Below are positions 9,359 through 19,016 of a stretch of DNA of 64,000 nt, in pieces. Location: positions 24,890 to 88,889 of the forward strand of contig CAJUFH010000005.1 of the NCBI GenBank assembly GCA_910585755.1, given 5' to 3'. The notes beneath the pieces were generated by a model. The model did no database searches and was not told the origin of the DNA. It was given only the letters and a program-made list of their open reading frames with translations. Source of the stretch: an uncultured Muribaculaceae bacterium (GTDB taxonomy: Bacteria; Bacteroidota; Bacteroidia; Bacteroidales; Muribaculaceae). The first letter of the stretch is position 1; the number at the start of each line of letters is the position of its first letter. The translations under genes were made by a program, and so were the position numbers.

Positions 9359-12300
9359 ATGGTTAAGAAATTCACAGTCATCGCGCTGGCGCTCGCCGGA
9401 TGCGTTTCGGCGACATTCGCGGCTGACACGCCCGAATGGCAGCAACCCAACACGTTCCGCATCGGGCAGATTGACCCTCACGCTATGGTGGTGCCCTATG
9501 CCGATAATGCTCCCGTGGCGGCGATTGCCGACATGAAGTATGCCGAATCCCCCTTCTATCTCGACCTCAATGGTCAGTGGGATTTCAAGTGGGTTATAAA
9601 CCCCGGAGAACGCCCCGTCGGGTTCCAGGCCCCTGACTACGACCTCAAAGGCTGGGACAAGATTACGGTTCCCGGCAACTGGCAGACACTCGGCTACGGT
9701 ACCCGCGTATATACCAACGAGACTTATGAGTTTGACAGCAAGTTCTATAACTTCAAGAAGGACCGTCCACGCGTGCCGTTCGAGAACAACGAGGTAGGCT
9801 CATACCGCCGCGAGTTCACCATCCCTGCCGGATGGGAAGGTCGCCGTGTGGTGCTCGCCGCCGAAGGTGTTTCCTCGTTCTTCTACGCCTGGGTCAACGG
9901 CCAGTACCTCGGCTGCAACATGGATTCCAAGACGGCCGCAGAATGGGATGTCACCGACTATCTCGTGCCGGGCAAGAACGTTGTGGCCTTCGAGGTCTAC
10001 CGCTGGTCTTCGGGCAGCTATATGGAGTGCCAGGACATGTGGCGCCTGAGCGGCATCGAGCGCGACGTATATCTCTATTCGACCCCCAAGACTTTCATTT
10101 CCGATTTCCGCGCAGTCGCCTCCCTCGACAAGAAAGCCTACAAGGACGGCGAGTTTGAGCTGACTGTCGACCTCCAGGGGCTCCCCGAACCTCCCGCCGC
10201 CCCCAAGAAAGGACAGAAGAAAGTTAAAGCCAAGGATTTCAAGCCCTTTACTATCGGCTACAAGCTTTTCGGGGCCAACGGAAAGATAGCTGCTGAGGGT
10301 GCTGAGAACGCTTCCGGCATTGTCAGCTTAAACGCTGTGCTTCCCGATGTAAAGGCGTGGTCCGCCGAGCATCCCAATCTTTACACCCTCGAGCTTTCCC
10401 TTAACGACCCCGAGGGGAACCGCACCGAGCTGGTAGGATGCAATGTCGGTTTCCGCACGACCGAGGTAAAGGACGGTCTATGGCTGATGAACGGCAAGCG
10501 CGTTATAGTCAAGGGCGTTAACCGCCATAGCTGGGATAAGCTCGGCCACTTCGTCACACCCGAGACCGAACTCCGCGATATCGAGCTGATGAAGCTCAAC
10601 AACATAAACACCGTGCGCAACTGCCATTATCCGGCAACCCGCAACTGGTACCATCTTTGCGACAAGTACGGCATAATGGTAATCGACGAGGTGAATTTCG
10701 AGAGCCACGGCTACGGCTACAAGGAAGAGGCGATGGCTAAGGATCCGATGTGGATTCCCGCGGCCATGGACCGCACTAAGCGTGCCTATGCCAAGAGCAA
10801 GAACAATCCCTCGGTTTGCTTCTTCTCGCTTCAGAACGAGTCGGGCAACGGCGTGGTCTTCGAAGAGACGTATAAATATATGAAGGAGGTCGAGCCTAAC
10901 CGCCCGATTCAGTGCGAGCGCGCTCTCGAAGGCTGGAATACCGACATTTATGCCAATATGTACCGTCCGATTAACGTCGTAATCGATTACGCTTCCAAGC
11001 CCGAGAACAAGCCTTACATCCTCTGCGAGTTTGCCCACGCGATGGGTAACAGCGTCGGCGGTCTCCGCGACTATATGAACGTGTTCGAGAACCTGCCGAA
11101 GGCTCAGGGTGGCTGCATCTGGGACTGGGTTGACCAATCGTTTATCGAGACGGACTCCTTGGGTCGCCCCTACTATACCTATGGCGGCGACTACGGACCC
11201 AAGATGGAAATTCCATCGTCGATGGCCTTCTGCTGCAACGGCCTGATTACCAGCGACCGCAAGGAACATCCCCATATGCAGGAGGTTAAGAAGGTCTACC
11301 AGTATGCCAAGGCCCGTATGATGGACACCTCGAAACTGGCCGTCAGCGTCCGCAACTGGTACGACTTCTCCAATCTCAACGAGCTGAAACTCAACTGGAA
11401 AGTCAACACTGCCGACGGCAAGGTGATTATGTCGGGCGCTATCGACAATGTCAACTGCGCGCCCGGTGATTCCGTTTTGCTTCAGCTTGGCAATGCCCCG
11501 GTGCTCTCCGAACCGGCGTATCTCGACCTTTCGTGGACTACCAAGAAGGCTTCCGGCCTTGTGCCCGCGGGCTACGAGGTCGCCTATGACCAGTTTACCA
11601 TCCCCGCCGCCAATCCCGCGGCAGTGGTTGCTGAAAAGCCCCTGAAGCTGAAAAAGAAAGGTGATGTTTATTCCAACGGCGAACTTTCCTTCACCGTCGA
11701 CCCAGCGACCGGCGCGATTTCGTCAGTAAAGGTTGCCGGAGTTGAAAAACTCGCGGCTCCCATCGAGTTGTCGCTCTACCGTCCGATGACCGAGAACGAT
11801 GCCGCAGGCGCTGGTTCAGGTAAGTTCTGGGCAAAGGAAGGGCTGAAAAACATCTCCTTCCAGGCCGGAAAGGTTGAGCTGAAAAAGAATGTGCTGACCG
11901 TCCCGTTCACCGTAAAGGGTGATGCCGGACAGAACGTAGGAACCGGCTCATACGCTGTCTCCATCCTTCCCGGAAACAAGATGGACGTAACGACGACCTT
12001 CGACCCAGATACCGCCGTGGTGACCTCCCTCCCCCGTGTAGGCCTGACCTTCCGTGTTCCTGAAGCCGACTGCGGTAAGTTCACTTTCGTAGGCCGCGGC
12101 CCCGTGGAGACTTATAACGACCGCAACTCCGCCGGACGCATCGGCACCTACACGATGACCCCCAAGGAGAACTTCCATAACTACGTTGTGCCCCAGGCGA
12201 CCGGCAACCATACCGAAGTCAGCCGCCTCACGCTCGGCGACGGAATCACCATTACCGCTCCCGAACTCTTCCAGGCCGGGGTAACCCCCTACGATGACGC

Positions 12301-12505
12301 GACCTATGGAGCTCCGACCTGGGCGCAGCAGACCAAGGAGGGTATCCGCGGCCATATCAAGGACCTCAAGGACGACGGCAAGGTTACCGTCCACATCGAC
12401 GCCGCCCAGATGGGTGTCGGAACCGCCACCTGCGGCCCCGACGTCCTCCCGCAGTACCGCGTCCCCGTGGCCCCCACCACCTTCTCCTTCACCTTCTCCT
12501 TCTGA
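9359..12505 (+). CDS. GH2 beta-galactosidase-like enzyme, secreted
   Basis: A 1,048-residue LacZ-type GH2 protein with a signal peptide (about residues 1-21). The order is that of LacZ: an N-terminal jelly roll (LNGQWDFKWVINPGERP, VPGNWQTLGYGTRVYTNETY), an Ig-like domain, a TIM barrel (GVNRHSWDKLGH, NTVRNCHYPATRNWYHLCDKYG), a further Ig-like domain and the beta-galactosidase small chain (FVGRGPVETYNDRNSAGRIG). The catalytic acid/base is E494 (SLQNESGNG) and the nucleophile E557 (YILCEFAHAMGN). The length fits beta-galactosidase. Its position next to GH20 and a sulfatase fits removal of beta-galactose from N-acetyllactosamine-type chains; that target is inference. A lysine-rich insert (APKKGQKKVKAKDFK, about residues 281-295) is unusual. 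It ends convergently with the regulator gene, with a shared terminator between. Confidence 0.95.
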   Translation: MVKKFTVIALALAGCVSATFAADTPEWQQPNTFRIGQIDPHAMVVPYADNAPVAAIADMKYAESPFYLDLNGQWDFKWVINPGERPVGFQAPDYDLKGWDKITVPGNWQTLGYGTRVYTNETYEFDSKFYNFKKDRPRVPFENNEVGSYRREFTIPAGWEGRRVVLAAEGVSSFFYAWVNGQYLGCNMDSKTAAEWDVTDYLVPGKNVVAFEVYRWSSGSYMECQDMWRLSGIERDVYLYSTPKTFISDFRAVASLDKKAYKDGEFELTVDLQGLPEPPAAPKKGQKKVKAKDFKPFTIGYKLFGANGKIAAEGAENASGIVSLNAVLPDVKAWSAEHPNLYTLELSLNDPEGNRTELVGCNVGFRTTEVKDGLWLMNGKRVIVKGVNRHSWDKLGHFVTPETELRDIELMKLNNINTVRNCHYPATRNWYHLCDKYGIMVIDEVNFESHGYGYKEEAMAKDPMWIPAAMDRTKRAYAKSKNNPSVCFFSLQNESGNGVVFEETYKYMKEVEPNRPIQCERALEGWNTDIYANMYRPINVVIDYASKPENKPYILCEFAHAMGNSVGGLRDYMNVFENLPKAQGGCIWDWVDQSFIETDSLGRPYYTYGGDYGPKMEIPSSMAFCCNGLITSDRKEHPHMQEVKKVYQYAKARMMDTSKLAVSVRNWYDFSNLNELKLNWKVNTADGKVIMSGAIDNVNCAPGDSVLLQLGNAPVLSEPAYLDLSWTTKKASGLVPAGYEVAYDQFTIPAANPAAVVAEKPLKLKKKGDVYSNGELSFTVDPATGAISSVKVAGVEKLAAPIELSLYRPMTENDAAGAGSGKFWAKEGLKNISFQAGKVELKKNVLTVPFTVKGDAGQNVGTGSYAVSILPGNKMDVTTTFDPDTAVVTSLPRVGLTFRVPEADCGKFTFVGRGPVETYNDRNSAGRIGTYTMTPKENFHNYVVPQATGNHTEVSRLTLGDGITITAPELFQAGVTPYDDATYGAPTWAQQTKEGIRGHIKDLKDDGKVTVHIDAAQMGVGTATCGPDVLPQYRVPVAPTTFSFTFSF

Positions 12506-12534
12506 TCCGGCTCAACCAATCACATACGATACGA

Positions 12535-12566
12535 CAGCGCCGCGTCCAATCAAAGACGCGGCGCTG
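12535..12566. terminator. Bidirectional terminator between convergent genes
   Basis: The perfect 12-bp arms CAGCGCCGCGTC and GACGCGGCGCTG have an 8-nt AT-rich loop and lie between the GH2 stop and the convergent regulator stop. The flanking T-richness is modest. Confidence 0.75.
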
Positions 12567-12588
12567 TTGCGTTTATTAGTTGCGTTTA

Positions 12589-15495
12589 TCAGAGGTTGTC
12601 GAGGTAGGCGGTGAGGGAGGCGTCGGGGGGAAGGCCGATTTTCTTGCGGAGGCGGTAACGGGCCATCTCGACAGACTTGTAGGAGATGTTGATAAGCGGG
12701 GCGATTTCCTTGCTGGAGAGCCCCATCTTGATGTAGCAGCAGAGACGTTTGTCCGAGGAGCTGAGATTGGGGTGGAGCTCCATAAGCCTCTTCGTATAGT
12801 TGGCGTAGACGATGTCGAAGTTCTTGTTGAAGGTTTTCTGGTCTTCGTCGTGGCTGATGTTCTCTTCGATGGAGTTCTGTATTCTCGAAAGCATGCGCTG
12901 GGCCGCGGGAGCTCCGATGTCGGTTGCCGACAGTTCCTGTATCTTGGCGAGCTTGTCGGCGATTTCACGCAGAATCTCGTTCTTGCGGATAAGGCTCATC
13001 GTAGTGCTGCTGAGTTCCTGGCTCTTGTGTTTGATGTCCTGTTCGAGCTGTTCTGATTTCAGAGTGGCGATTTCGTAGTCTTTTACGAGCGATTCCTGTT
13101 TGGCGCGGGTTCGTACCGCCTCTAATTCCTTTTCTTTTCTCAGCTCGAGGTCTTTGCGAGTCTTGCGTGTCCAACGGCGCAGCAGCCAGTAGATGGAAAA
13201 CAGGGCAAGCGCGATCAGGATCAGGTACACGGTTTTGGCGATGCCGGTCTTGTACCAAGGGGGAAGTACCCGGAGCCGGAAGAGTGCCTCTCCCCCCTTT
13301 CGCGTGCGAGTGTTGAGTGTCCGTAGATGCAGGGTGTAGTTCCCTTCGGGAAGCCGGGTGTATTCTCTTGCCGGTTCCTCTGTGTAAGGGGTCCAGGCGT
13401 GGTCGTAATTCTCGAGATACGAACTGTACCTTACGGCTCCGGCAGAGCGGTATTCGGGGCATGCGAAGTCGAAGCGGAGGGAGTTTAGGCTGTATGGCAC
13501 ATCGAGCGACGCTGCTGTCGACCTCCTTTCCGGTGCCGCGCGGTAGACCAGGGAGTCCCGGTTGGCGTACACCGCGCTTATGAACGGCTGCGGTTCTTCG
13601 CCCCTGTCGGAATGGTGGTGGGGATCAATGTTCCAGAATCCGTCCTGGGTGGATACCAAGAGCTGGTTGCCCGAAATTAGGTTGAGATGTGAAAAACCTG
13701 GAATGATGCTGCCAGTCATGGATTTAAAAGAGGCGGAATCCACGCTGAACCGGCCGTCGCTCCCCGCTACCGCGAGGTCGATGCCGGAATTATGCAACAC
13801 GGCGAGCACCGAGTCCGACAGTACTTTCAGCGATCCTCCGGTACTGTGGCCGAAAATGCCCGCCAATTCCTTATCAGGGAGGATTTTCTCGGTCATCGGG
13901 TCAAAATAGTAGAACCCGGCAGAAGTGGAGAACACGACGCGACCCCTATATAGTGTTACGGTGTTGTTGTTATTGTCGGGAAGTCCGTCGTTGGCGCTGA
14001 ACAGCCTGACGCGGTCAAAGCCGTTGGTCGCTGGATTGAAGTGGAGCCTGTATATGCCTTTGCGCCAGTGGGGCATCCAGATGTTGCCCTGTCGGTCCTG
14101 GATGAAATCCCCGGCTATGTCGTCGTAACCCTCGACAGCGCCCCGGTCAGTCCAGCGGCCTGACTTGTTTTCCAGCAGATGGAAGCGCTGGTAGGTTGAG
14201 GCGAGCGCCATTCCCGGCATCCCGGCGAGAGGACGCACCCTCATCGTTCCGCTCGGACCGATAACCTGGTACAGCGGCTCTCCGCTGTTTTTGACGAAGA
14301 TTCCGGCATCGGTGGCGACGAACATTTCCGACCCGTTGTCGGTGATAGACCATACCTGTCCGCGGGCTTCCTGCCGGAAGGTCATGGGCGACGGTGCGGG
14401 ACGGAAAGGGTAGGGGGCTGAATAAAGTCCCTGGTTGGTTCCGAAATAAACGTTGTCGCCGCGCCGGATAGAGACGTAGCCCGCACCAATCGGATTGAGG
14501 GGACCGGTAAGGTTGGTGAGCGGTGTGTTGTAGACGGCGTAGTCAAGCCCGTTGTCGAGCGACAGCCATATGTTTCCGGCAATGTCGAAGTAGGCCGAGA
14601 GCACGGTGTTGTTCTGCAGCCCGCTCTCCTTGTTTATGAAGTCGGTGCGTCCTGTTGAGAAGTTTTTGACTACCGCGCCGCGGTTGACGGTCCCGAACAC
14701 GTAGCTGTTTCCCTGGTGGGTCGCGCTGAACAGCAGGTTGTCTTTCAGAAATGGGTTTATGTCGCAGTCGAAAGGCTCTGCCGTAATTCCGTCATAAATA
14801 TAGAGGCCGTCGGCCGAGGTGCCGATGAGCATCTCAGCCCCGTCGTTGAACGGGAGCATCGCCATTATTTTTTTCCCGGCAAGGTTCTCCGTGCCTCCAA
14901 GAGGGGTGACGTTTGCCCCGTCGACGCGGAGGATAGATCCGTTCTCAAGTGCCACGAAGGCGAGGTTCCCGAGCTGCGAGGTCCGCGAGATGCGGCTTCG
15001 GGCGTTGTGGCATTGCAGCGCCTCGCCGTCGAGGCACAGCAGGTGGTAGTCGCTTTGGAACCAGATCTTTCCGTTGCTTTTCACTATCTTCCAGACCTCC
15101 GACAAAGGGGGGTGCAGCTCCGGGAGCCCGGAAGAAAGGGATGTGTAGACCAGCTCCCCCGACAGCGAGTCCGGAGCAAAGTAGCCGAACTCCGCAGAAC
15201 CTCCGGCATATATCCTCCCGGTTCCCTCCTCGAACATCAGCGAGCGCACGGTCGTGAAGTTAGGAAGCTCGTACCTTCGCCACCGGGCACCGTCGAAAGT
15301 CAGGAGCCCATCGCGGTTGGCCACGTATAGCTGTCCGACGCTGTCCTGCACACATTCCCAGTTTTGCGCCCCGCTCCCGTATGTCTCACGCCCGAAGTTG
15401 CGTACCGGCACGAATCCGGCTCCGGCGGCTGCGGCCGACAGGACAGACAAAAGAATCGTGAGCGATACCAACAATGGCCGGAAATATGATGTCAT
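12589..15495 (-). CDS. Membrane-tethered one-component regulator: propeller, Y_Y_Y domain, TM helix, LuxR-like HTH
   Basis: A 968-residue protein. I chose the ATG at 15495 (MTSYFRPLLVSLTILLSVLS, a good signal peptide) over an upstream in-frame start. Residues about 30-640 hold repeated two-component-regulator-propeller units (WECVQDSVGQLYVANRDGL, GNIWLSLDNGLDYAV, GNIWMPHWRKGIYRL). Residues about 655-735 are the triple-tyrosine domain (YSSYLENYDHAWTPYTEEPAREY, split by Pro). One membrane segment follows (about 752-772, TVYLILIALALFSIYWLL), then a charged coiled coil and a C-terminal helix-turn-helix (GLSSKEIAPLINISYKSVEMA). The sensor layout matches hybrid two-component systems, but the kinase and receiver domains are absent, so a periplasmic ligand would have to act straight through to the DNA-binding domain. 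It diverges from the PUL 2 susC gene and is the obvious candidate to control it. Confidence 0.88.
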   Translation of the reverse strand: MTSYFRPLLVSLTILLSVLSAAAAGAGFVPVRNFGRETYGSGAQNWECVQDSVGQLYVANRDGLLTFDGARWRRYELPNFTTVRSLMFEEGTGRIYAGGSAEFGYFAPDSLSGELVYTSLSSGLPELHPPLSEVWKIVKSNGKIWFQSDYHLLCLDGEALQCHNARSRISRTSQLGNLAFVALENGSILRVDGANVTPLGGTENLAGKKIMAMLPFNDGAEMLIGTSADGLYIYDGITAEPFDCDINPFLKDNLLFSATHQGNSYVFGTVNRGAVVKNFSTGRTDFINKESGLQNNTVLSAYFDIAGNIWLSLDNGLDYAVYNTPLTNLTGPLNPIGAGYVSIRRGDNVYFGTNQGLYSAPYPFRPAPSPMTFRQEARGQVWSITDNGSEMFVATDAGIFVKNSGEPLYQVIGPSGTMRVRPLAGMPGMALASTYQRFHLLENKSGRWTDRGAVEGYDDIAGDFIQDRQGNIWMPHWRKGIYRLHFNPATNGFDRVRLFSANDGLPDNNNNTVTLYRGRVVFSTSAGFYYFDPMTEKILPDKELAGIFGHSTGGSLKVLSDSVLAVLHNSGIDLAVAGSDGRFSVDSASFKSMTGSIIPGFSHLNLISGNQLLVSTQDGFWNIDPHHHSDRGEEPQPFISAVYANRDSLVYRAAPERRSTAASLDVPYSLNSLRFDFACPEYRSAGAVRYSSYLENYDHAWTPYTEEPAREYTRLPEGNYTLHLRTLNTRTRKGGEALFRLRVLPPWYKTGIAKTVYLILIALALFSIYWLLRRWTRKTRKDLELRKEKELEAVRTRAKQESLVKDYEIATLKSEQLEQDIKHKSQELSSTTMSLIRKNEILREIADKLAKIQELSATDIGAPAAQRMLSRIQNSIEENISHDEDQKTFNKNFDIVYANYTKRLMELHPNLSSSDKRLCCYIKMGLSSKEIAPLINISYKSVEMARYRLRKKIGLPPDASLTAYLDNL

Positions 15496-15836
15496 GATAT
15501 GGTTAGCGTTTGTAAGTGGGCGCAAGTTAATAAATAATGCCGTGTAGGGTCTGATCGAAATATATGTTATAAAACATAAAAATACCAAAATGTTGTTATT
15601 TAACAAATTACCAAGTTATTGTAGGGGGATGGTAGGGGCATTTTTTGCTGGTTGTAGAGTCGGGATAGGGGTCTGACTATTGCAGAAAGCCTGCCGAGGC
15701 AGTAATTTTGCAGCGTCGGAAGTTGCAATCGCGCTCCGATGGCAATGAAGTGTCGGCGGCTCTGTCGCATCTTCAAGCCTTGAAAGTCTTTAACCCGCAC
15801 ACGCAAGTTAACAACGCTAATACCATTCATAATAAT
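15496..15836. promoter_or_regulatory. Divergent regulatory region between regulator and PUL 2 susC
   Basis: This 341-bp gap separates the minus-strand regulator from the plus-strand susC gene. The left half is AT-rich. I see one convincing promoter, for susC (15680-15710), and none meeting the consensus for the regulator. No direct-repeat operator was obvious by eye. A regulator site, if local, should be here. Confidence 0.5.
15680..15710 (+). promoter_or_regulatory. Bacteroidetes-type promoter for PUL 2
   Basis: TTG (15680-15682), 20 bp, TAATTTTG (15703-15710) is a full match to TTG-N20-TAnnTTTG. The predicted start near 15717 gives a leader of about 120 nt to the susC ATG at 15837. Confidence 0.8.
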
Positions 15837-18800
15837 ATGAACAAGGCAATCATTTCATTTTTCTTACTCCTGGTAGGGCTCGCGGCCTCCGGCCAGGGAA
15901 TATCCGTTACCGGAAACGTGACTTCCGCAGAGGACGGCGAGCCTTTGATCGGCGCGACGGTGCGGATTAAAGGAGAGTCTGCCGGGGTTACGACAGATAT
16001 CGACGGCAATTATATTATAAATGCGAAGAAAGGCTCGGTGCTGCAATTCTCATATGTAGGTTACGAACCGACCGAGGAGACCGTCAAAGGTGCCGGGCCT
16101 ATAGATGTAGCGCTTAAACAGCAGTCCAACATGCTTGACGAGCTGGTCGTGATCGGTTACGGCGCCGTAAAGAAGAGCGACCTGACAGGCTCTGTCAGCA
16201 GCGTCTCCTCCGACAAGCTGACGAAGACTCCTGCCGCGTCGCTTTCCAACGCGCTCCAGGGCCAGGTTGCCGGCGTGACGGTCAACTCGTTGACCGGGCG
16301 CCCCGGCGCAGGCGCCGAGGTGCGCATTAGAGGTGTCGGTACTGTCAACGGATCCTCTCCTATATATGTAGTTGACGGCGTTATTGCCGACGACATCGAC
16401 TTCCTGTCGCCCAACGACATCGAGCATGTAGAGGTGCTTAAGGACGCTTCCGCCACCGCCATCTACGGCTCGCGCGGCGCGAACGGCGTGATTATCGTCA
16501 CCACGAAAGGTGGCGGCCTCAAGCAGCCCACCCACGTTACCTTCAACGGCTATATAGGCGTGCAGCAGCGCTGGAAGAAGCTCAAGGTGATGAACGCCAA
16601 GGATTTCGCTGACACTTACGTCGCGATTAACGGCAACGCTGCGGCCAAGAAGATTTACGCCGAGCAGGGATTCAACCAGTGGCTTAACCTCTACCAGGGT
16701 GTCCGTTCCTCCGATTATTACCCCACGGTTTACAACGCCGAGACCAATCCCGACGGCTTCGACTATTCGGCGGTCGATACCGACTGGCAGGACGAGGTGT
16801 TCCGCAACGGCCTGATTCAGAACTACCATCTTTCCCTCGACGGCGGATCCGACCGCATGACCTACTCTATGTCGGCAAGCTGGTTCGGCCAGGAAGGCAT
16901 CATCATCGGTTCCGATTACCAGCGCTTCACGGCCCGTCTCAACACCTCCTTTCAGGCATTCCCCTGGCTGAAGGTCGGCGAGAACATCACCTTTATGTCG
17001 TCCGTGGCAAAGAACGCTTACGAGAGCGGCGACAACTCGGAGAGCGCCGGAGCCAACATCCTTTCCGCGGCCTTCGCGATGGCTCCTTGGGATCCTACCC
17101 GTTATCCTGAAGGGTATGTCAACCGCAAGGGTGAGGATATGGGTGGCCGTATCTCGGCCGGTTCCAACTTCAAGAACGTCACCAATCCCCTTTCGATGGT
17201 CGAGTATTCCCATCCGAAGGTCAACAGCGAGCGCTTCGTCGGCAACGTGTTCCTCGAACTGACCCCGGTAAAGCATTTCAACCTCCGTTCCAGCTACAGC
17301 TTCGACTACCGCCTGACCCGCGACAAGAGCTTCATGGATTCCTACGAGGTTTCTGCCTACGACAAGCGCGAGAAGAACTTTCTCAGCTCCTCCATGGCCC
17401 GCAGCTACTATTGGAACGTGGATAACATCCTGACTTACAACAATACTTTCGGGAAACACTCTCTGACCGCCATGGCCGGTTTCACTCTCGAGGAGTATAA
17501 CTACTACTCGATCGGCAACTCCGGCTCGAGCATCCTCAATCCCGTTGAGCGCAACTGGTACCTCTCGCAGGTTACCGACGACTTCGGAACCCCTTCCGAC
17601 GGCGTGGCCCGCAACCGCCGCCAGTCCTGGCTCGGACGTATCAACTACTCGTTCGACAACCGCTACTTGCTGACGGTCAACTTCCGCGCCGACGGCTCCT
17701 CGAAGTTCGCCGAGAACCGCTGGGGCTACTTCCCCTCCTTCGCTCTCGCCTGGAGGATGAGCAACGAGTCGTTCCTCAAGGACTTCCAGCCCCTCAACGA
17801 GCTGAAGCTGCGCCTTGGCTGGGGCAAGGTCGGCAACGACAACATCAGCAACGACGCCTTCGTGCTGAATATGTTCAACAACGGCCCGACATTCGTCGAT
17901 TATGTGCTCGGGGCAGGGCAGGGGCTGGTTAACGGCGCCGCCGTTCTCACCTGGATTAACAACGGCGGCCACTGGGAGAACACCGAGCAGTGGAGTGCCG
18001 GCGTGGACTTCAACTTCTGGAACGGCAAGCTCTCCGGCTCGATTGACGGCTTCATCCGCGACACCAACGACATGCTGATGAGCGTCAATGCTCCCGCCCA
18101 TGTCGGCAACCGCTATTCCAGCACCGCAAACGTCGGCAAGGTCCGCAACAAGGGTATCGAAATCTCGCTCGACCATTCGATGCAGGCCACCCGCGACTTC
18201 CGCTATTCCGTAGGGGGCAACGTCTCCTTCATCCATAACGAGCTGACCGAGCTTAACGGCGGCGCCCCGATTTACACCAACTACGGCCAGGTACAGGTTG
18301 TTGACCGCGGATTTCCCCTCTACTATTTCTGGGGCTACCAGTACGACGGTATCTACCGCACCGACGAGGAGGTTCTCGAATACCTCCACGGTTATACGGC
18401 CGCCGACACCCCCTTCCATGCCGGCGACGCGAAATACCGCGACAACAACGGCGACGGCGTCATCAACGACAAGGACCGCGTGAACCTCGGCTCCTCGATT
18501 CCCAAAATCAACTACGGCATCAACCTCGGCGCGTGGTACCGCGACTTCGACCTCCAGCTCTTCTTCCAGGGTGTCGCCGGATCGAAAATCTACAACCAGA
18601 TGCGCCACCGCCTGGAGAGCAACGGCACGACATCTGTCCTCGACCCGATCATGGCCGACGCCTGGACACCCGAGAACACCGGTGGCTCCATCCCCAACCC
18701 CCGCAACACCGTCAACTACTACGTTTCGGACCGCTTCCTCGAGAGCGGCAACTACTTCCGCCTGAAGAACGTGCAGCTCGGCTACTCGCTTCCCAAGTCG

Positions 18801-18968
18801 GTACTCGGCGAGCGCGGTCTCAGCAACTGCCGCTTCTATGTGCAGTGCTCCAACGTTTTCACCCTCACCAAGTACAAGGGCTTCGACCCCGAGGTCAGCG
18901 GCGGTGTCGACTACGGCAACTACCCCCAGAGCCGCACGTTCATCTTCGGCGTGAACATCACATATTAA
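15837..18968 (+). CDS. SusC/RagA-like TonB-dependent receptor of the beta-glucan PUL
   Basis: A 1,043-residue receptor. The start is set at the ATG 15837 (MNKAIISFFLLLVGLAASGQ, signal peptide), because the longer upstream frame overlaps the promoter. The order is: carboxypeptidase-like regulatory domain (GEPLIGATVRIKGE, TTDIDGNY), TonB-box region (LDELVVIGYGAVKKSDLTG), plug (IYVVDGVIADDIDFLSPNDI, VLKDASATAIYGSRGANGV) and the outer-membrane barrel to the end (FIFGVNITY). With the SusD 48 bp downstream it should take up oligosaccharides released by the surface glucanases encoded next to it. The downstream GH16, GH3, GH128 and GH81 enzymes all act on beta-1,3-glucans, so beta-1,3-gluco-oligosaccharides are the likely cargo; that is inference from context. 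Confidence 0.96.
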   Translation: MNKAIISFFLLLVGLAASGQGISVTGNVTSAEDGEPLIGATVRIKGESAGVTTDIDGNYIINAKKGSVLQFSYVGYEPTEETVKGAGPIDVALKQQSNMLDELVVIGYGAVKKSDLTGSVSSVSSDKLTKTPAASLSNALQGQVAGVTVNSLTGRPGAGAEVRIRGVGTVNGSSPIYVVDGVIADDIDFLSPNDIEHVEVLKDASATAIYGSRGANGVIIVTTKGGGLKQPTHVTFNGYIGVQQRWKKLKVMNAKDFADTYVAINGNAAAKKIYAEQGFNQWLNLYQGVRSSDYYPTVYNAETNPDGFDYSAVDTDWQDEVFRNGLIQNYHLSLDGGSDRMTYSMSASWFGQEGIIIGSDYQRFTARLNTSFQAFPWLKVGENITFMSSVAKNAYESGDNSESAGANILSAAFAMAPWDPTRYPEGYVNRKGEDMGGRISAGSNFKNVTNPLSMVEYSHPKVNSERFVGNVFLELTPVKHFNLRSSYSFDYRLTRDKSFMDSYEVSAYDKREKNFLSSSMARSYYWNVDNILTYNNTFGKHSLTAMAGFTLEEYNYYSIGNSGSSILNPVERNWYLSQVTDDFGTPSDGVARNRRQSWLGRINYSFDNRYLLTVNFRADGSSKFAENRWGYFPSFALAWRMSNESFLKDFQPLNELKLRLGWGKVGNDNISNDAFVLNMFNNGPTFVDYVLGAGQGLVNGAAVLTWINNGGHWENTEQWSAGVDFNFWNGKLSGSIDGFIRDTNDMLMSVNAPAHVGNRYSSTANVGKVRNKGIEISLDHSMQATRDFRYSVGGNVSFIHNELTELNGGAPIYTNYGQVQVVDRGFPLYYFWGYQYDGIYRTDEEVLEYLHGYTAADTPFHAGDAKYRDNNGDGVINDKDRVNLGSSIPKINYGINLGAWYRDFDLQLFFQGVAGSKIYNQMRHRLESNGTTSVLDPIMADAWTPENTGGSIPNPRNTVNYYVSDRFLESGNYFRLKNVQLGYSLPKSVLGERGLSNCRFYVQCSNVFTLTKYKGFDPEVSGGVDYGNYPQSRTFIFGVNITY

Positions 18969-19016
18969 ACTCTCCGGAACCTACCTGTCGGACTTTTTCA
19001 AAAATCAACATCTGCC

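Noticed and set aside
16050..18608. 852-codon open frame on the minus strand opposite susC of PUL 2
   Set aside because: Shadow of the SusC gene: Val/Ala-rich low-complexity translation without domains, while the plus strand has all SusC signatures.
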